Below are positions 43,977-51,762 of a stretch of 64,000 nt of DNA, in pieces (the stretch's first letter is position 1; every line of letters starts with the position of its first letter). This DNA comes from Streptomyces sp. NBC_01497 (GTDB lineage: Bacteria; Actinomycetota; Actinomycetes; Streptomycetales; Streptomycetaceae): positions 1,736,001 through 1,800,000 of the forward strand of contig NZ_CP109427.1 in the NCBI RefSeq assembly GCF_036250695.1, in the 5' to 3' direction. The position numbers and the translations under genes were made by a program. Under the pieces are notes generated by a model, which had not been told where the DNA came from, made no database searches, and worked only from the letters and a program-made list of their open reading frames with translations.

Positions 43977-44047
43977 ACGGCCCCGCAGGACGGGAGCCGC
44001 GCGTCCCGCCACTTCGGGGACGTCCGAGTGAGAGGACACGAGGGATC

Positions 44048-44371
44048 TTGTCCAAAGTGACCTATACCGACAGCTCCGGCCGCGCTTACACGGTCGACGC
44101 ATCGATCGGTGAATCCGTCATGGCAGCGGCGGTCAAGAACGGAGTCCCCGGGATCGTCGCGGAATGCGGTGGCAACTGCTCCTGCGCGACCTGCCATGTC
44201 TACGTGGGCGCCGACTTCGCCCAACGGGTCGGGGGCCCTGGGGACATGGAGGAGGACCTGCTCGACATGGCCGTGTCCGAACGGCGTGACACGAGCCGCC
44301 TCTCCTGCCAGATCCGTGTCACGGAGGAACTCGACGGACTGACCGTCGAGATCCCCCCGGAGCAGCCCTGA
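44048..44371 (+). CDS. [2Fe-2S] ferredoxin (adrenodoxin/putidaredoxin type)
   Basis: 107 residues from a TTG start at 44048; a GTG at 44057 is the alternative. Cluster ligands Cys40, Cys46, Cys49 and Cys87 give the pattern C-x5-C-x2-C...C of adrenodoxin-like ferredoxins (AECGGNCSCATCH, then LSCQIRV). It would carry electrons from the ferredoxin reductase at 39.4 kb to the Rieske oxygenase, whose gene starts 72 nt downstream in the same operon. A plant-type or reductase-fused donor is absent, so the system is a three-component one. Confidence 0.93.
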   Translation: MSKVTYTDSSGRAYTVDASIGESVMAAAVKNGVPGIVAECGGNCSCATCHVYVGADFAQRVGGPGDMEEDLLDMAVSERRDTSRLSCQIRVTEELDGLTVEIPPEQP

Positions 44372-44443
44372 CCGCTGCGCCGTGCGTCAACGCAGGGTTG
44401 CCGTCACCCCGGTGACGGGCCACCACGTGAAAGGGAAACGGCC

Positions 44444-45730
44444 GTGCTTAGAAAAGACATCAACGAGCTCCTCACGCAGACCGGCCCGGGAACGGCGATG
44501 GGCGAGCTGTTCCGGCAGTACTGGATGCCGGCGATGCTCGCTGAGGAACTGCCGGAGAACGACTGTCCGCCGGTGCGCGTGAAGCTCCTGTCCGAGCGCA
44601 TGGTCGCCTTCCGTGACAGCGAGGGCCGCTACGGCCTGATGGACGAGTTCTGCGCGCACCGCGGCGCCTCGCTGTGGTTCGGCCGCAACGAGGGCTCCGG
44701 GCTGCGCTGCCCGTACCACGGCTGGAAGTACGACGTCACCGGGCAGTGCATCGAGGTGCCGTCGGAGGCCGACAACAGCAGCTTCTGCGAGAACGTCAAG
44801 CTCACCTCGTACCCGCTGGTCAAGATCGGCGACCTGCTGTGGACCTACATGGGCGACCCGGCCAAGAAGCCGCCGCTGCCCGAGTTCGAGTTCGCGCACG
44901 TGCCGGCCGAGCAGACGTACACCTCGAAGCGCGTACAGCAGTGCAACTGGCTGCAGGCCTTCGAGGGCGGCATCGACTCCAGCCACGTCACGTTCCTGCA
45001 CTCGGGCGGCCTGAAGACCGACCCGCTGTTCAAGGGCGCCAAGGGCAACGAGTACAACATGAAGGACACGAAGCCCTTCTTCGAGGTCGCCGACACCGAG
45101 GGCGGCCTGTTCGTGGGGGCCCGCCGCAACGCCGAGGACGGCACGTACTACTGGCGGATCACGCCGTGGGTGATGCCGAACTTCACCATGGTGCCGCCGC
45201 GCGGCGACCACCCGGTGCACGGTCACTTCTGGGTGCCGATCGACGACGAGAACTGCTGGGCCTACTCCTTCGACTACCACCCGGTGCGGGCGCTGACCGA
45301 GGCGGAACGCCAGGCGATGATCGACGGCCACGGCGTGCACAGCAAGAACATCCCGGGCACCTACCGCACCGCCGCCAACATGGACAACGACTACCTGATC
45401 GACCGCGAGGCACAAAAGCGCGGCGAGACGTACTCCGGCGTCGCGGGCATCGCGATGCAGGACGCGTCGCTCCAGGAGTCGATGGGCCCGATCGTCGACC
45501 GGACGAAGGAACGCCTCGTCCCCGCGGACAGCGGCATCATCAAGGCGCGTCAGAAGCTGCGGAAGGCCGTGGTGGCGCTGCGCGACGAGGGTGTCACGCC
45601 TCCCGGGGTCAACCCCGAGCACCACAAGGTCCGTTCGGCGGCGATCGTGCTGCCGCAGGCGGAGTCGTTCCTCGACGCCTGCCGGGACGCGGTCACGGTC
45701 CAGCCCGGCGTCCGCCAGACCACGGTGTGA
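44444..45730 (+). CDS. Rieske non-heme iron oxygenase, phthalate 4,5-dioxygenase-like
   Basis: 428 residues. The Rieske [2Fe-2S] motif is CAHRGAS near residue 70 and CPYHGWKY near 90. The mononuclear iron site is GIDSSHVTFLHSG near 180 (2-His-1-Asp). The start LTQTGPGTAMGELFRQYWMPAM resembles the phthalate 4,5-dioxygenase alpha subunit, a group with no beta subunit that includes dioxygenases and O-demethylases of carboxylated aromatics. The GTG start is preceded by GTGAAAGGGAAA. Its stop overlaps the next start (GTGA). Two dihydroxyphthalate decarboxylase-like genes downstream support a phthalate-like substrate. Confidence 0.92.
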   Translation: MLRKDINELLTQTGPGTAMGELFRQYWMPAMLAEELPENDCPPVRVKLLSERMVAFRDSEGRYGLMDEFCAHRGASLWFGRNEGSGLRCPYHGWKYDVTGQCIEVPSEADNSSFCENVKLTSYPLVKIGDLLWTYMGDPAKKPPLPEFEFAHVPAEQTYTSKRVQQCNWLQAFEGGIDSSHVTFLHSGGLKTDPLFKGAKGNEYNMKDTKPFFEVADTEGGLFVGARRNAEDGTYYWRITPWVMPNFTMVPPRGDHPVHGHFWVPIDDENCWAYSFDYHPVRALTEAERQAMIDGHGVHSKNIPGTYRTAANMDNDYLIDREAQKRGETYSGVAGIAMQDASLQESMGPIVDRTKERLVPADSGIIKARQKLRKAVVALRDEGVTPPGVNPEHHKVRSAAIVLPQAESFLDACRDAVTVQPGVRQTTV

Positions 45731-46263
45731 CCGTGGCGCAGGCAACGGAGCGGGAGACGGCCGCATCGGCGGCGGCGGCACCGGGGGCCGCGCTCAGCGA
45801 GTGCGCGCGGGCGACCTCCGCCTACGAGTCGCGGTTCCGTATCGACCGGCCGATCGTGCCGGCCCGCGCCGCACGGGTCATCGCGCTGGACGAACGCGCG
45901 GTCGCGGTCGCCCGCCATGTCGCGGGACGGCAGTGGGCGCACGCCCGGTTCTACGCGTGCGAGGGCGGCGATCCGCTGGATCCGGTGCTGCGCAGGCTGG
46001 ACGGTGTGCCCGCACCGCTGCGGCAGGTGCTGACCGGCACCGACGTGGTCGTCGTACTCGCCACCGAGGACACGGGCCGGGCGTACGCGGAGGCGATCGG
46101 CAGGACGTGCAGGGAGCGCGGCATCACGACGGCGGGCCTGGTGCTCGGCATCGACTACGAGGCACAGGACGCGGTCGCCGCGCTGCGGCCGTACGCCCGG
46201 GTGCTGCTGCCGTCGGCGGACGAGAACGACGTGCTCGAACTGCTCACGGCCCTGCGGGTGTGA
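45727..46263 (+). CDS. Unrecognised small protein coupled to the Rieske oxygenase
   Basis: 178 residues, starting at a GTG that overlaps the oxygenase stop (GTGA), so it is made together with it. I do not recognise the family. After a 35-residue Ala-rich leader the pattern is alternating beta/alpha: ARVIALDERAVAVARHVAG, TDVVVVLATEDTGRAYAEAIG, RGITTAGLVLG, ARVLLPSADENDVLELLTALR. It looks like a single Rossmann- or flavodoxin-like domain without catalytic motif, and the middle segment recalls the GTPase half of tubulin/FtsZ-like folds. A regulatory or assembly subunit of the oxygenase is possible. Confidence 0.6.
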   Translation: MTVAQATERETAASAAAAPGAALSECARATSAYESRFRIDRPIVPARAARVIALDERAVAVARHVAGRQWAHARFYACEGGDPLDPVLRRLDGVPAPLRQVLTGTDVVVVLATEDTGRAYAEAIGRTCRERGITTAGLVLGIDYEAQDAVAALRPYARVLLPSADENDVLELLTALRV

Positions 46264-46264
46264 G

Positions 46265-46321
46265 CGCATGCGTGAGGGGCCGTACGGGCCGGGCGCGTCC
46301 GTACGGCCCCTCACGCATGCG
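46265..46321. terminator. 23-bp perfect inverted repeat with 11-nt loop
   Basis: Arms 46265-46287 and 46299-46321 are fully complementary and begin 2 nt after the stop of the upstream gene. It should form a very stable hairpin separating the ferredoxin-Rieske group from the PanB-like gene. No T tract follows. It can act as a terminator, a mRNA 3'-end stabiliser or a processing site. Confidence 0.7.
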
Positions 46322-46496
46322 GGAACGGGCAGCCGCGCGATGTCCCTCCGTCCGCCGTCCGGATGGGCGCAGGGACGTACGGACGGACGGGGCCGGCCCG
46401 GCCGGGCGGGCCGAAGCGGCCCGCCCGGTCGCAAGAGGCCGACGGAACGGGCCGGCAACCGCTGCCGGCGACGAGAGCGAAAGGCGGTGCGGCACC

Positions 46497-47333
46497 ATGG
46501 CCGAAAAGGTCACGACAGGCACGCTCCAGCGGATGAAGGACGAGGGCCGCAAGATCGTCGGCGTCGTCGCCTGGGACTACCAGATCGCCCGGATCGTGGA
46601 CCGGGCCGGCGTGGAGATCGTGTCGGTGGGCGACACCGTCGGAGTCAATCTGTGGGGGCAGGCCAACCCCTTCGAGATCACCATGGACCAGATGGTGACC
46701 GTCGCCCAGGCGGTCCGCCGGGGTGTCAGCCGCGCGCTGGTCAGTGTGGACTTCCCGTTCGGCCCGCTCCAGGAGGGCACGGACAGCGCGGTGCGCGCCG
46801 CGATCCGCTTCGTGAAGGAGGCGGGCGTCGACATGGTGAAGGTCGACGCCGCGTCGGACTTCCCCGAGGCGGTCACGGAGATCACCCGGGCCGGCATCCC
46901 GGTCTTCGCGCAGTTCGGCATCACCCCCCAGACCGCGCTGCGTTACGGCGTCGAGTACAAGGCGATCCCCTCCGCGGACGACGCCGTGCCGGTGGAGATG
47001 CGGGACGCCATGGTGGCGGAGGCCAAGCTTCTTGAGGACGCGGGCGCGGTACTGCTGAACTTCACCAACTCCGGCCCCGTGGTGGGCGCGGCCGTCGCCG
47101 GGGCGGTGTCCGTGCCGGTGGTCGGCGGGTTCGGCGGCGGCCCCTGGCTGGACGGCCGGATGCGGATGGCGCACGCGGCGATCGGCTACGCGGCGTCGGC
47201 GATCGACGACCCGCCGGACACGTACGCGAACGTCGCGCGGACCACGCTCGACGCGATCAGCGCGTACGCGGCCGACGTGCGGGCGGCACGGCAGGTGGCG
47301 GGCGGCATCCCCGTCCCGCCCGCCGGGAACTGA
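46497..47333 (+). CDS. PanB-like aldolase (ketopantoate hydroxymethyltransferase family, divergent)
   Basis: 278 residues of the PEP-mutase/isocitrate-lyase superfamily. It aligns with PanB over VGVVAWDYQIARIVDRAGVEIVSVGD, VTVAQAVRRGVSRALVSVDFPFG, and GIPVFAQFGITPQTALRYG. Two PanB hallmarks are changed: the KLEGG metal-site segment reads KVDAA, and the VLECVP segment reads LLNFTNSG. It is therefore unlikely to make ketopantoate; a retro-aldol or C-C lyase step on a branched keto acid is more plausible. The ATG has only a weak ribosome site. It follows the hairpin at 46265-46321. Confidence 0.78.
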   Translation: MAEKVTTGTLQRMKDEGRKIVGVVAWDYQIARIVDRAGVEIVSVGDTVGVNLWGQANPFEITMDQMVTVAQAVRRGVSRALVSVDFPFGPLQEGTDSAVRAAIRFVKEAGVDMVKVDAASDFPEAVTEITRAGIPVFAQFGITPQTALRYGVEYKAIPSADDAVPVEMRDAMVAEAKLLEDAGAVLLNFTNSGPVVGAAVAGAVSVPVVGGFGGGPWLDGRMRMAHAAIGYAASAIDDPPDTYANVARTTLDAISAYAADVRAARQVAGGIPVPPAGN

Positions 47334-47346
47334 GAGGAACGGGCCC

Positions 47347-48252
47347 ATGCCCACGACACGAACCAAGGACACGGAGACCGAGGACGCCGGCGCCACGCGC
47401 ACGGTCGAGATCGGCGGCCTGCGCACGCGCTACCAGGTGACGGGCCAGGGGCCCGCGCTGCTGATGTTCTCTCCGGGCGGCTTCGACTCGACGCTGGAGA
47501 GCTGGCGCACGACCGGCGTCTACAAGCGGCTGGACCTGCTGGAGCACCTCTCCCGCTCGTACACCTGCGTCACCTTCGACCGTCGCGAGTCGGGGCACTC
47601 GGGCGGCCGGATCGAGCGGATCTCATGGGCGCACTACGTGGCGCAGGGGGTGGGCCTGCTCGACCACCTCGGCATCGAACGGGCGCACCTGATGGGCGGC
47701 TGCGTGGGGTGCTCGACGGTGGCGGCCTTCGGTGTCGCGCACCCCGAGCGGGTGCTCAGCATGGTGCTGTACTCGCCCGCGGGCGGGGTCAGGTACCGGA
47801 TGAAGCAGCACGCGCGCTTCCAGGAGCACCTGGCCTACGCGCGGGACGAGGGCCTCGCCGGGGTCGTGGCACTGGCGCGCGGCTCGGCGTCCGGGTTCAC
47901 CGCCGACCCGCGGGTCGGCCCGTGGGTGTCGGTGCTGCGCACGGACGAGGCGTTCGCCGAGCGCTACGCGGCGATCGATCCGCAGCGGTACGCGACGACG
48001 GTCACGGGCCTCGTGCGCCACCTCTTCGACCGGGACACCGTGCCGGGCCCCGAGCCGGAGGACCTGCTGACGCTGGACGTCCCCGCGCTGATCGTCCCCG
48101 GCCAGGACGCCTCGCACGCGCCGTCCGCGGCGCGCTACCTCCAGGAGTGCCTGCCTGCCGCCGAGTACTGGGACGTGCCGGTGGCGGAGCAGACGCGGGA
48201 GACGGCCCCGGCGCGGATCCTGCGCTTCCTCGCGCAACGGCGGGAGGGCTGA
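47347..48252 (+). CDS. Alpha/beta hydrolase with Cys in the nucleophile position
   Basis: 301 residues. The nucleophile elbow reads MGGCVGCS near residue 118, so the G-x-Nuc-x-G motif has Cys instead of Ser, as in dienelactone hydrolases. The acid Asp is in VPGQDASHAP near 256. The usual catalytic His about 25-30 residues later is missing; the region reads VPVAEQTRETAP. RYQVTGQGPALLMFSPGG is the oxyanion strand. It may hydrolyse an enol-lactone or ring-fission product, or it may have lost hydrolysis altogether. It follows the PanB-like gene by 13 nt. Confidence 0.8.
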   Translation: MPTTRTKDTETEDAGATRTVEIGGLRTRYQVTGQGPALLMFSPGGFDSTLESWRTTGVYKRLDLLEHLSRSYTCVTFDRRESGHSGGRIERISWAHYVAQGVGLLDHLGIERAHLMGGCVGCSTVAAFGVAHPERVLSMVLYSPAGGVRYRMKQHARFQEHLAYARDEGLAGVVALARGSASGFTADPRVGPWVSVLRTDEAFAERYAAIDPQRYATTVTGLVRHLFDRDTVPGPEPEDLLTLDVPALIVPGQDASHAPSAARYLQECLPAAEYWDVPVAEQTRETAPARILRFLAQRREG

Positions 48253-48367
48253 ACGAGCGCCCGGCCTGGCCGGGGCGAGTGCCCACCGCAAAGGGGACCG
48301 GTGTGCCGTGAGACGGCGGGCGACGAGCGGCTCAGCAGCGCCGTCCACCTGCGGGTAAAACTGGTAT

Positions 48368-51112
48368 ATGGCGCGACATCGGCACGTGCGTTCCCCGAAG
48401 CCGGCCCGCCCCGTGGACGGCGGGGGGCGACAGGCCCCGGTCGGCATCAGGTCGCTGGCGAGCCTGCGCAGCATCGTGGGCCAGATGTTCCTGCTCCAGC
48501 TCGTGGTGGTGCTCCTGATCGCGGTCGGCGCGGGCCTCCTGCTGGTGTACACGATTCAGCACGAGAAGTCCGAGAACGCCTCGCAGCGGGCGCTCGCGGT
48601 GGCCGAGGGCTTCGCCAACGCTCCGGGGGTGGCCACGGCGATGACCTCGCCCGGCGCGTCGGAGGTGCTCCAGCCGCAGGCCCGCGCCGCGATGCAGGGC
48701 GCCGACGTCGATTTCGTGACGGTCGTGGACCGGCAGGGAATACGCCTCACGTCCGCCATTCCCAGTCTGATCGGCCGCCGCAGCAACCAGGACATGGCGC
48801 CGCTGCTGGCCGGCCGGACGGTCCAGAGCCGCACCACCGGCACCCTCAGCTCCCAGTTCCGGGCGTTCGTCCCCGTGGAGAACGATGACGGGAAAGTGGT
48901 CGGCGCCGTCGGCGCCGCGGTGAGGATGAGCAGCGTCAGCGACTCCGTGAACCGGCAGCTCCCGCTGCTGCTGGGGGGCGCCGCCGCCGCCGTCGCCGTC
49001 ATCACCGGGGGCGCCGCGCTGATCAGCAGGCGATTGCTGCGGCAGACCCACGGCCTGGGGCCCACGGAGATCACCCGCATGTACGAGCACCACGACGCGG
49101 TGTTGCACGCCGCGCGGGAGGGCGTGCTCATCGTGGACGGCGACGGCATCCTGCTGCTCGCGAACGACGAGGCCCACCGGCTGCTCGAACTGCCCGCCGA
49201 CGCCCGGGGCCGTCCCGTGGCGGAGCTGGGCCTACCGCCTCCGATGGCGGAACTGCTGGTGTCGAACCGTACGGCCACCGACGAGGTGCACCTCGTCGGT
49301 GGCCGGGTGCTGGCCGTCAACCAGCGCCGTACAGGGACGGACGGTGGCCCGCCGGGCAGCGTGGCGACGCTGCGCGACTCCACGGAGCTGCGCGCACTGT
49401 CGGGCCGGGCCGAGGCGGCGAGCAGCCGGCTCGAACTTCTGTACGACGCCGGGATAGGCATCGGCACCACGCTCGACGTGCGCAGGACCGCCGAGGAGCT
49501 GGCCGAGGTGGCCGTCCCCCAGTTCTCCGACTTCGCCACCGTGGACCTGGTCGACCCGGTACTGCGCGGCGACGAGCCCCCGGGGGGGACCCAGTACACG
49601 TTCCGCCGCGTCGCCCTCGTCGGGGTCGTGGACACCGATCCACTGTTCCGCCCAGGGGCGCGGCTGCGGCTGGCCAAGGACTCGCCCCAGGTACGGGGAC
49701 TGCTCTCCGGGCATGCCGTACTGGAGCCCGACCTGCGCAAGGCGACCAGCTGGCAGGCGCAGGACCCGCAGCGCGCGGCGCGGGTCGTGTCCTACGGCAT
49801 CAGGTCACTGATCTCGGTGCCGCTGAACACGCGGGACGCCGTGCTCGGGGTGGCGAACTTCTGGCGGTCCACGGACTCGGGCGCCTTCGAGGACGAGGAC
49901 CTGGCCCTGGCGGAGGAGCTGGCGGCACGGGCCGCCGTGTCCATCGACAACGCCCGCCGCTACACGCGGGAGCACGACATGGCCGTGGCCCTGCAGCGCA
50001 GCCTGCTGCCGAGCGCCCTTCCCGAGCAGAGCGCGCTGGACGTGGCGTACCGCTACCTGCCCGCGCAGAAGAGTGTCGGCGGCGACTGGTTCGACGTCAT
50101 TCCGCTGCCCGGCGCGCGGGTGGCCCTCGTGGTGGGCGACGTCGTCGGTCAGGGCGTGGCGGCGGCGGTGACCATGGGCCGGCTGCGCACGGCCGTGCAC
50201 GTCTTCTCGGCGCTCGACCTGCCGCCCGACGAACTGCTGGCGCGCATGGACGAGCTCGCCGACCGCATCGACCGGGAGAACTCCGCGGAGTCCGACCGCG
50301 GGATCATGGGCGCGACCTGCCTGTACGCGATCTACGACCCTGTCGACCGCCGCTGCACCATGGCGCGGGCCGGGCATCTGCCGCCGGCCCTGGTGGACCC
50401 GGACGGCGCGGTGCGGTTCCTGGACCTGCCGGCGGGCCCGCCGCTGGGCGTGGGCGGCCTGCCCTTCGAGTCGGCGGAGGTGGTGGTCCCCGAGGGCAGC
50501 GAGCTGGTCCTGTACACGGACGGCCTGGTGGAGGAGCGCGGCCGGGACATCGACGAGGGGATGGCGGACCTGGCCGCGGTGCTGTCCCGCGCTCGGGGCG
50601 AGCCGGAGGAGGTGTGCACCGAGGTGCTCGACGCACTGCTGGGCGGCCGGGCGGCGGACGACACCGCGCTGCTCGTGGCGCGGACCCGCGTGCTGCCGCG
50701 CGAGCGGGTGGCGCGCTGGGAGGTGCCGGGCGATCCGGCCGCGGTCGCGGATGTGCGGACCGTCGCGGCGGCGAAGCTCGCCGAGTGGGGTCTCGCGGAG
50801 TCGGGGTTCACCACCGAGCTGATCCTGAGCGAGCTCGTCACCAACGCGATCCGGTACGCGGCGGGGCCCATCACCGTGCGGCTGCTGCTCGACCAGCGAC
50901 TGATCTGCGAGGTGACCGACGGCAGCGGCACCTCCCCCCACCTGGGCCACGCCGCGGACACCGACGAGGGCGGTCGCGGACTGTTCCTGGTGGCGCAGCT
51001 CGCGGAGCGGTGGGGCACCCGGTATGCGGAGGGCGGCAAGATCATCTGGGCCGAGCAGCAGCTCCCCGCGGGGTACGCGCCACCGCGCGGCGCGCTCACG
51101 AACCCCGCGTGA
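48368..51112 (+). CDS. Membrane sensor SpoIIE-type phosphatase with cache, PAS, GAF and ATPase domains
   Basis: 914 residues in this order: helix 1 (about 38-62), an extracellular single-cache domain of DcuS/CitA type (about 68-170; VDFVTVVDRQGIRLT), helix 2 (about 178-198), PAS (about 215-320), GAF (about 345-540), PP2C/SpoIIE phosphatase (about 555-770; VGGDWFDVIPL, VVGDVVGQG, LYTDGLVEERG) and a C-terminal RsbW-like ATPase (about 780-900; ELVTNAIRYAAG, DEGGRGLFLV). It would sense an external carboxylate and drive partner switching of sigma factors. It starts 115 nt after the hydrolase gene, within the catabolic island. Confidence 0.9.
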   Translation: MARHRHVRSPKPARPVDGGGRQAPVGIRSLASLRSIVGQMFLLQLVVVLLIAVGAGLLLVYTIQHEKSENASQRALAVAEGFANAPGVATAMTSPGASEVLQPQARAAMQGADVDFVTVVDRQGIRLTSAIPSLIGRRSNQDMAPLLAGRTVQSRTTGTLSSQFRAFVPVENDDGKVVGAVGAAVRMSSVSDSVNRQLPLLLGGAAAAVAVITGGAALISRRLLRQTHGLGPTEITRMYEHHDAVLHAAREGVLIVDGDGILLLANDEAHRLLELPADARGRPVAELGLPPPMAELLVSNRTATDEVHLVGGRVLAVNQRRTGTDGGPPGSVATLRDSTELRALSGRAEAASSRLELLYDAGIGIGTTLDVRRTAEELAEVAVPQFSDFATVDLVDPVLRGDEPPGGTQYTFRRVALVGVVDTDPLFRPGARLRLAKDSPQVRGLLSGHAVLEPDLRKATSWQAQDPQRAARVVSYGIRSLISVPLNTRDAVLGVANFWRSTDSGAFEDEDLALAEELAARAAVSIDNARRYTREHDMAVALQRSLLPSALPEQSALDVAYRYLPAQKSVGGDWFDVIPLPGARVALVVGDVVGQGVAAAVTMGRLRTAVHVFSALDLPPDELLARMDELADRIDRENSAESDRGIMGATCLYAIYDPVDRRCTMARAGHLPPALVDPDGAVRFLDLPAGPPLGVGGLPFESAEVVVPEGSELVLYTDGLVEERGRDIDEGMADLAAVLSRARGEPEEVCTEVLDALLGGRAADDTALLVARTRVLPRERVARWEVPGDPAAVADVRTVAAAKLAEWGLAESGFTTELILSELVTNAIRYAAGPITVRLLLDQRLICEVTDGSGTSPHLGHAADTDEGGRGLFLVAQLAERWGTRYAEGGKIIWAEQQLPAGYAPPRGALTNPA

Positions 51113-51303
51113 GCGGGCGCTCACGATCCGCGCGTGGCTGAGCGGGCTCGCGTGAACCCCGCGTCACCGGGGGGCACTCACGAACCCGCGCCACCGGGGG
51201 CGCGGGCCGCCCGAGCGGCCCCGGCCCGGGGTCGCCGCGCTCCCACGTACGCGCCTGGCGCACGGACCCGTCACACGGACCCGTCACGCGCGGGTGCCGG
51301 GTG

Positions 51304-51762
51304 TCAGGACAGCGTCTCGCCGCGCTCCAGGGCGGCGATCTGAGCCACCCTGCGGGCGTGCACACCGCCCTTGAACGGGGTCGTCAGCCAGCGGTCGGCC
51401 ACCTTGCGCGCCTCCAGCGCGGGCAGCGTCTTCGCGGCGAGCACCAGGACGTTCGCGTCGTTGTTGCCGCGCGAGATGCCGGCGCTCCACTCGTCGTGGC
51501 ACAGCCCGGCCCTGATGCCGCGGATCTTGTTGCAGGCGACGGTCTCGCCGAGGCCGCTGCCGCCGAGGACGATGCCCCGGTCCGCGCGGCCGGCGACCAC
51601 CTCGCCGCAGACGTCGGCACACAGCGCCGGGTAGTCGACGACGGTCGCGGGGTCGGGGGCGCCACCGCGGTCGTCCACCGCGTACCCCTCGGCGGTGAGC
51701 CACCGGACGAGGTCGTCGCGCAGGGCGGTGCCGTTGTGGTCGGCCGTGATCGCGACCCGCAT
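51304..51762 (-). CDS. RpiB/LacAB family sugar-phosphate isomerase
   Basis: 152 residues. The RpiB fold is plain: ITADHNGTALRDDLVRWL, GIVLGGSGLGETVACNKIRGIRAGLCHDEWSAG, and NDANVLVLAAKTLPAL. In true RpiB the first motif is SDHAG; here ADHNG is found, and the Cys base of classical RpiB reads GGSGLG (Ser instead of Cys). Members with Ser often act on other aldose/ketose phosphates or tautomerise acids. Its start overlaps the stop of the upstream decarboxylase-like gene (TGATG). A role as keto-enol isomerase in the island is possible. Confidence 0.82.
   Translation of the reverse strand: MRVAITADHNGTALRDDLVRWLTAEGYAVDDRGGAPDPATVVDYPALCADVCGEVVAGRADRGIVLGGSGLGETVACNKIRGIRAGLCHDEWSAGISRGNNDANVLVLAAKTLPALEARKVADRWLTTPFKGGVHARRVAQIAALERGETLS

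Noticed and set aside
48356..48375. A possible seventh GntR-type site (ACTGGTATATGG) before the SpoIIE-type gene
   Set aside because: Only the left half-site TGGT matches; the right half lacks AC(C), so it was left out of the regulon.
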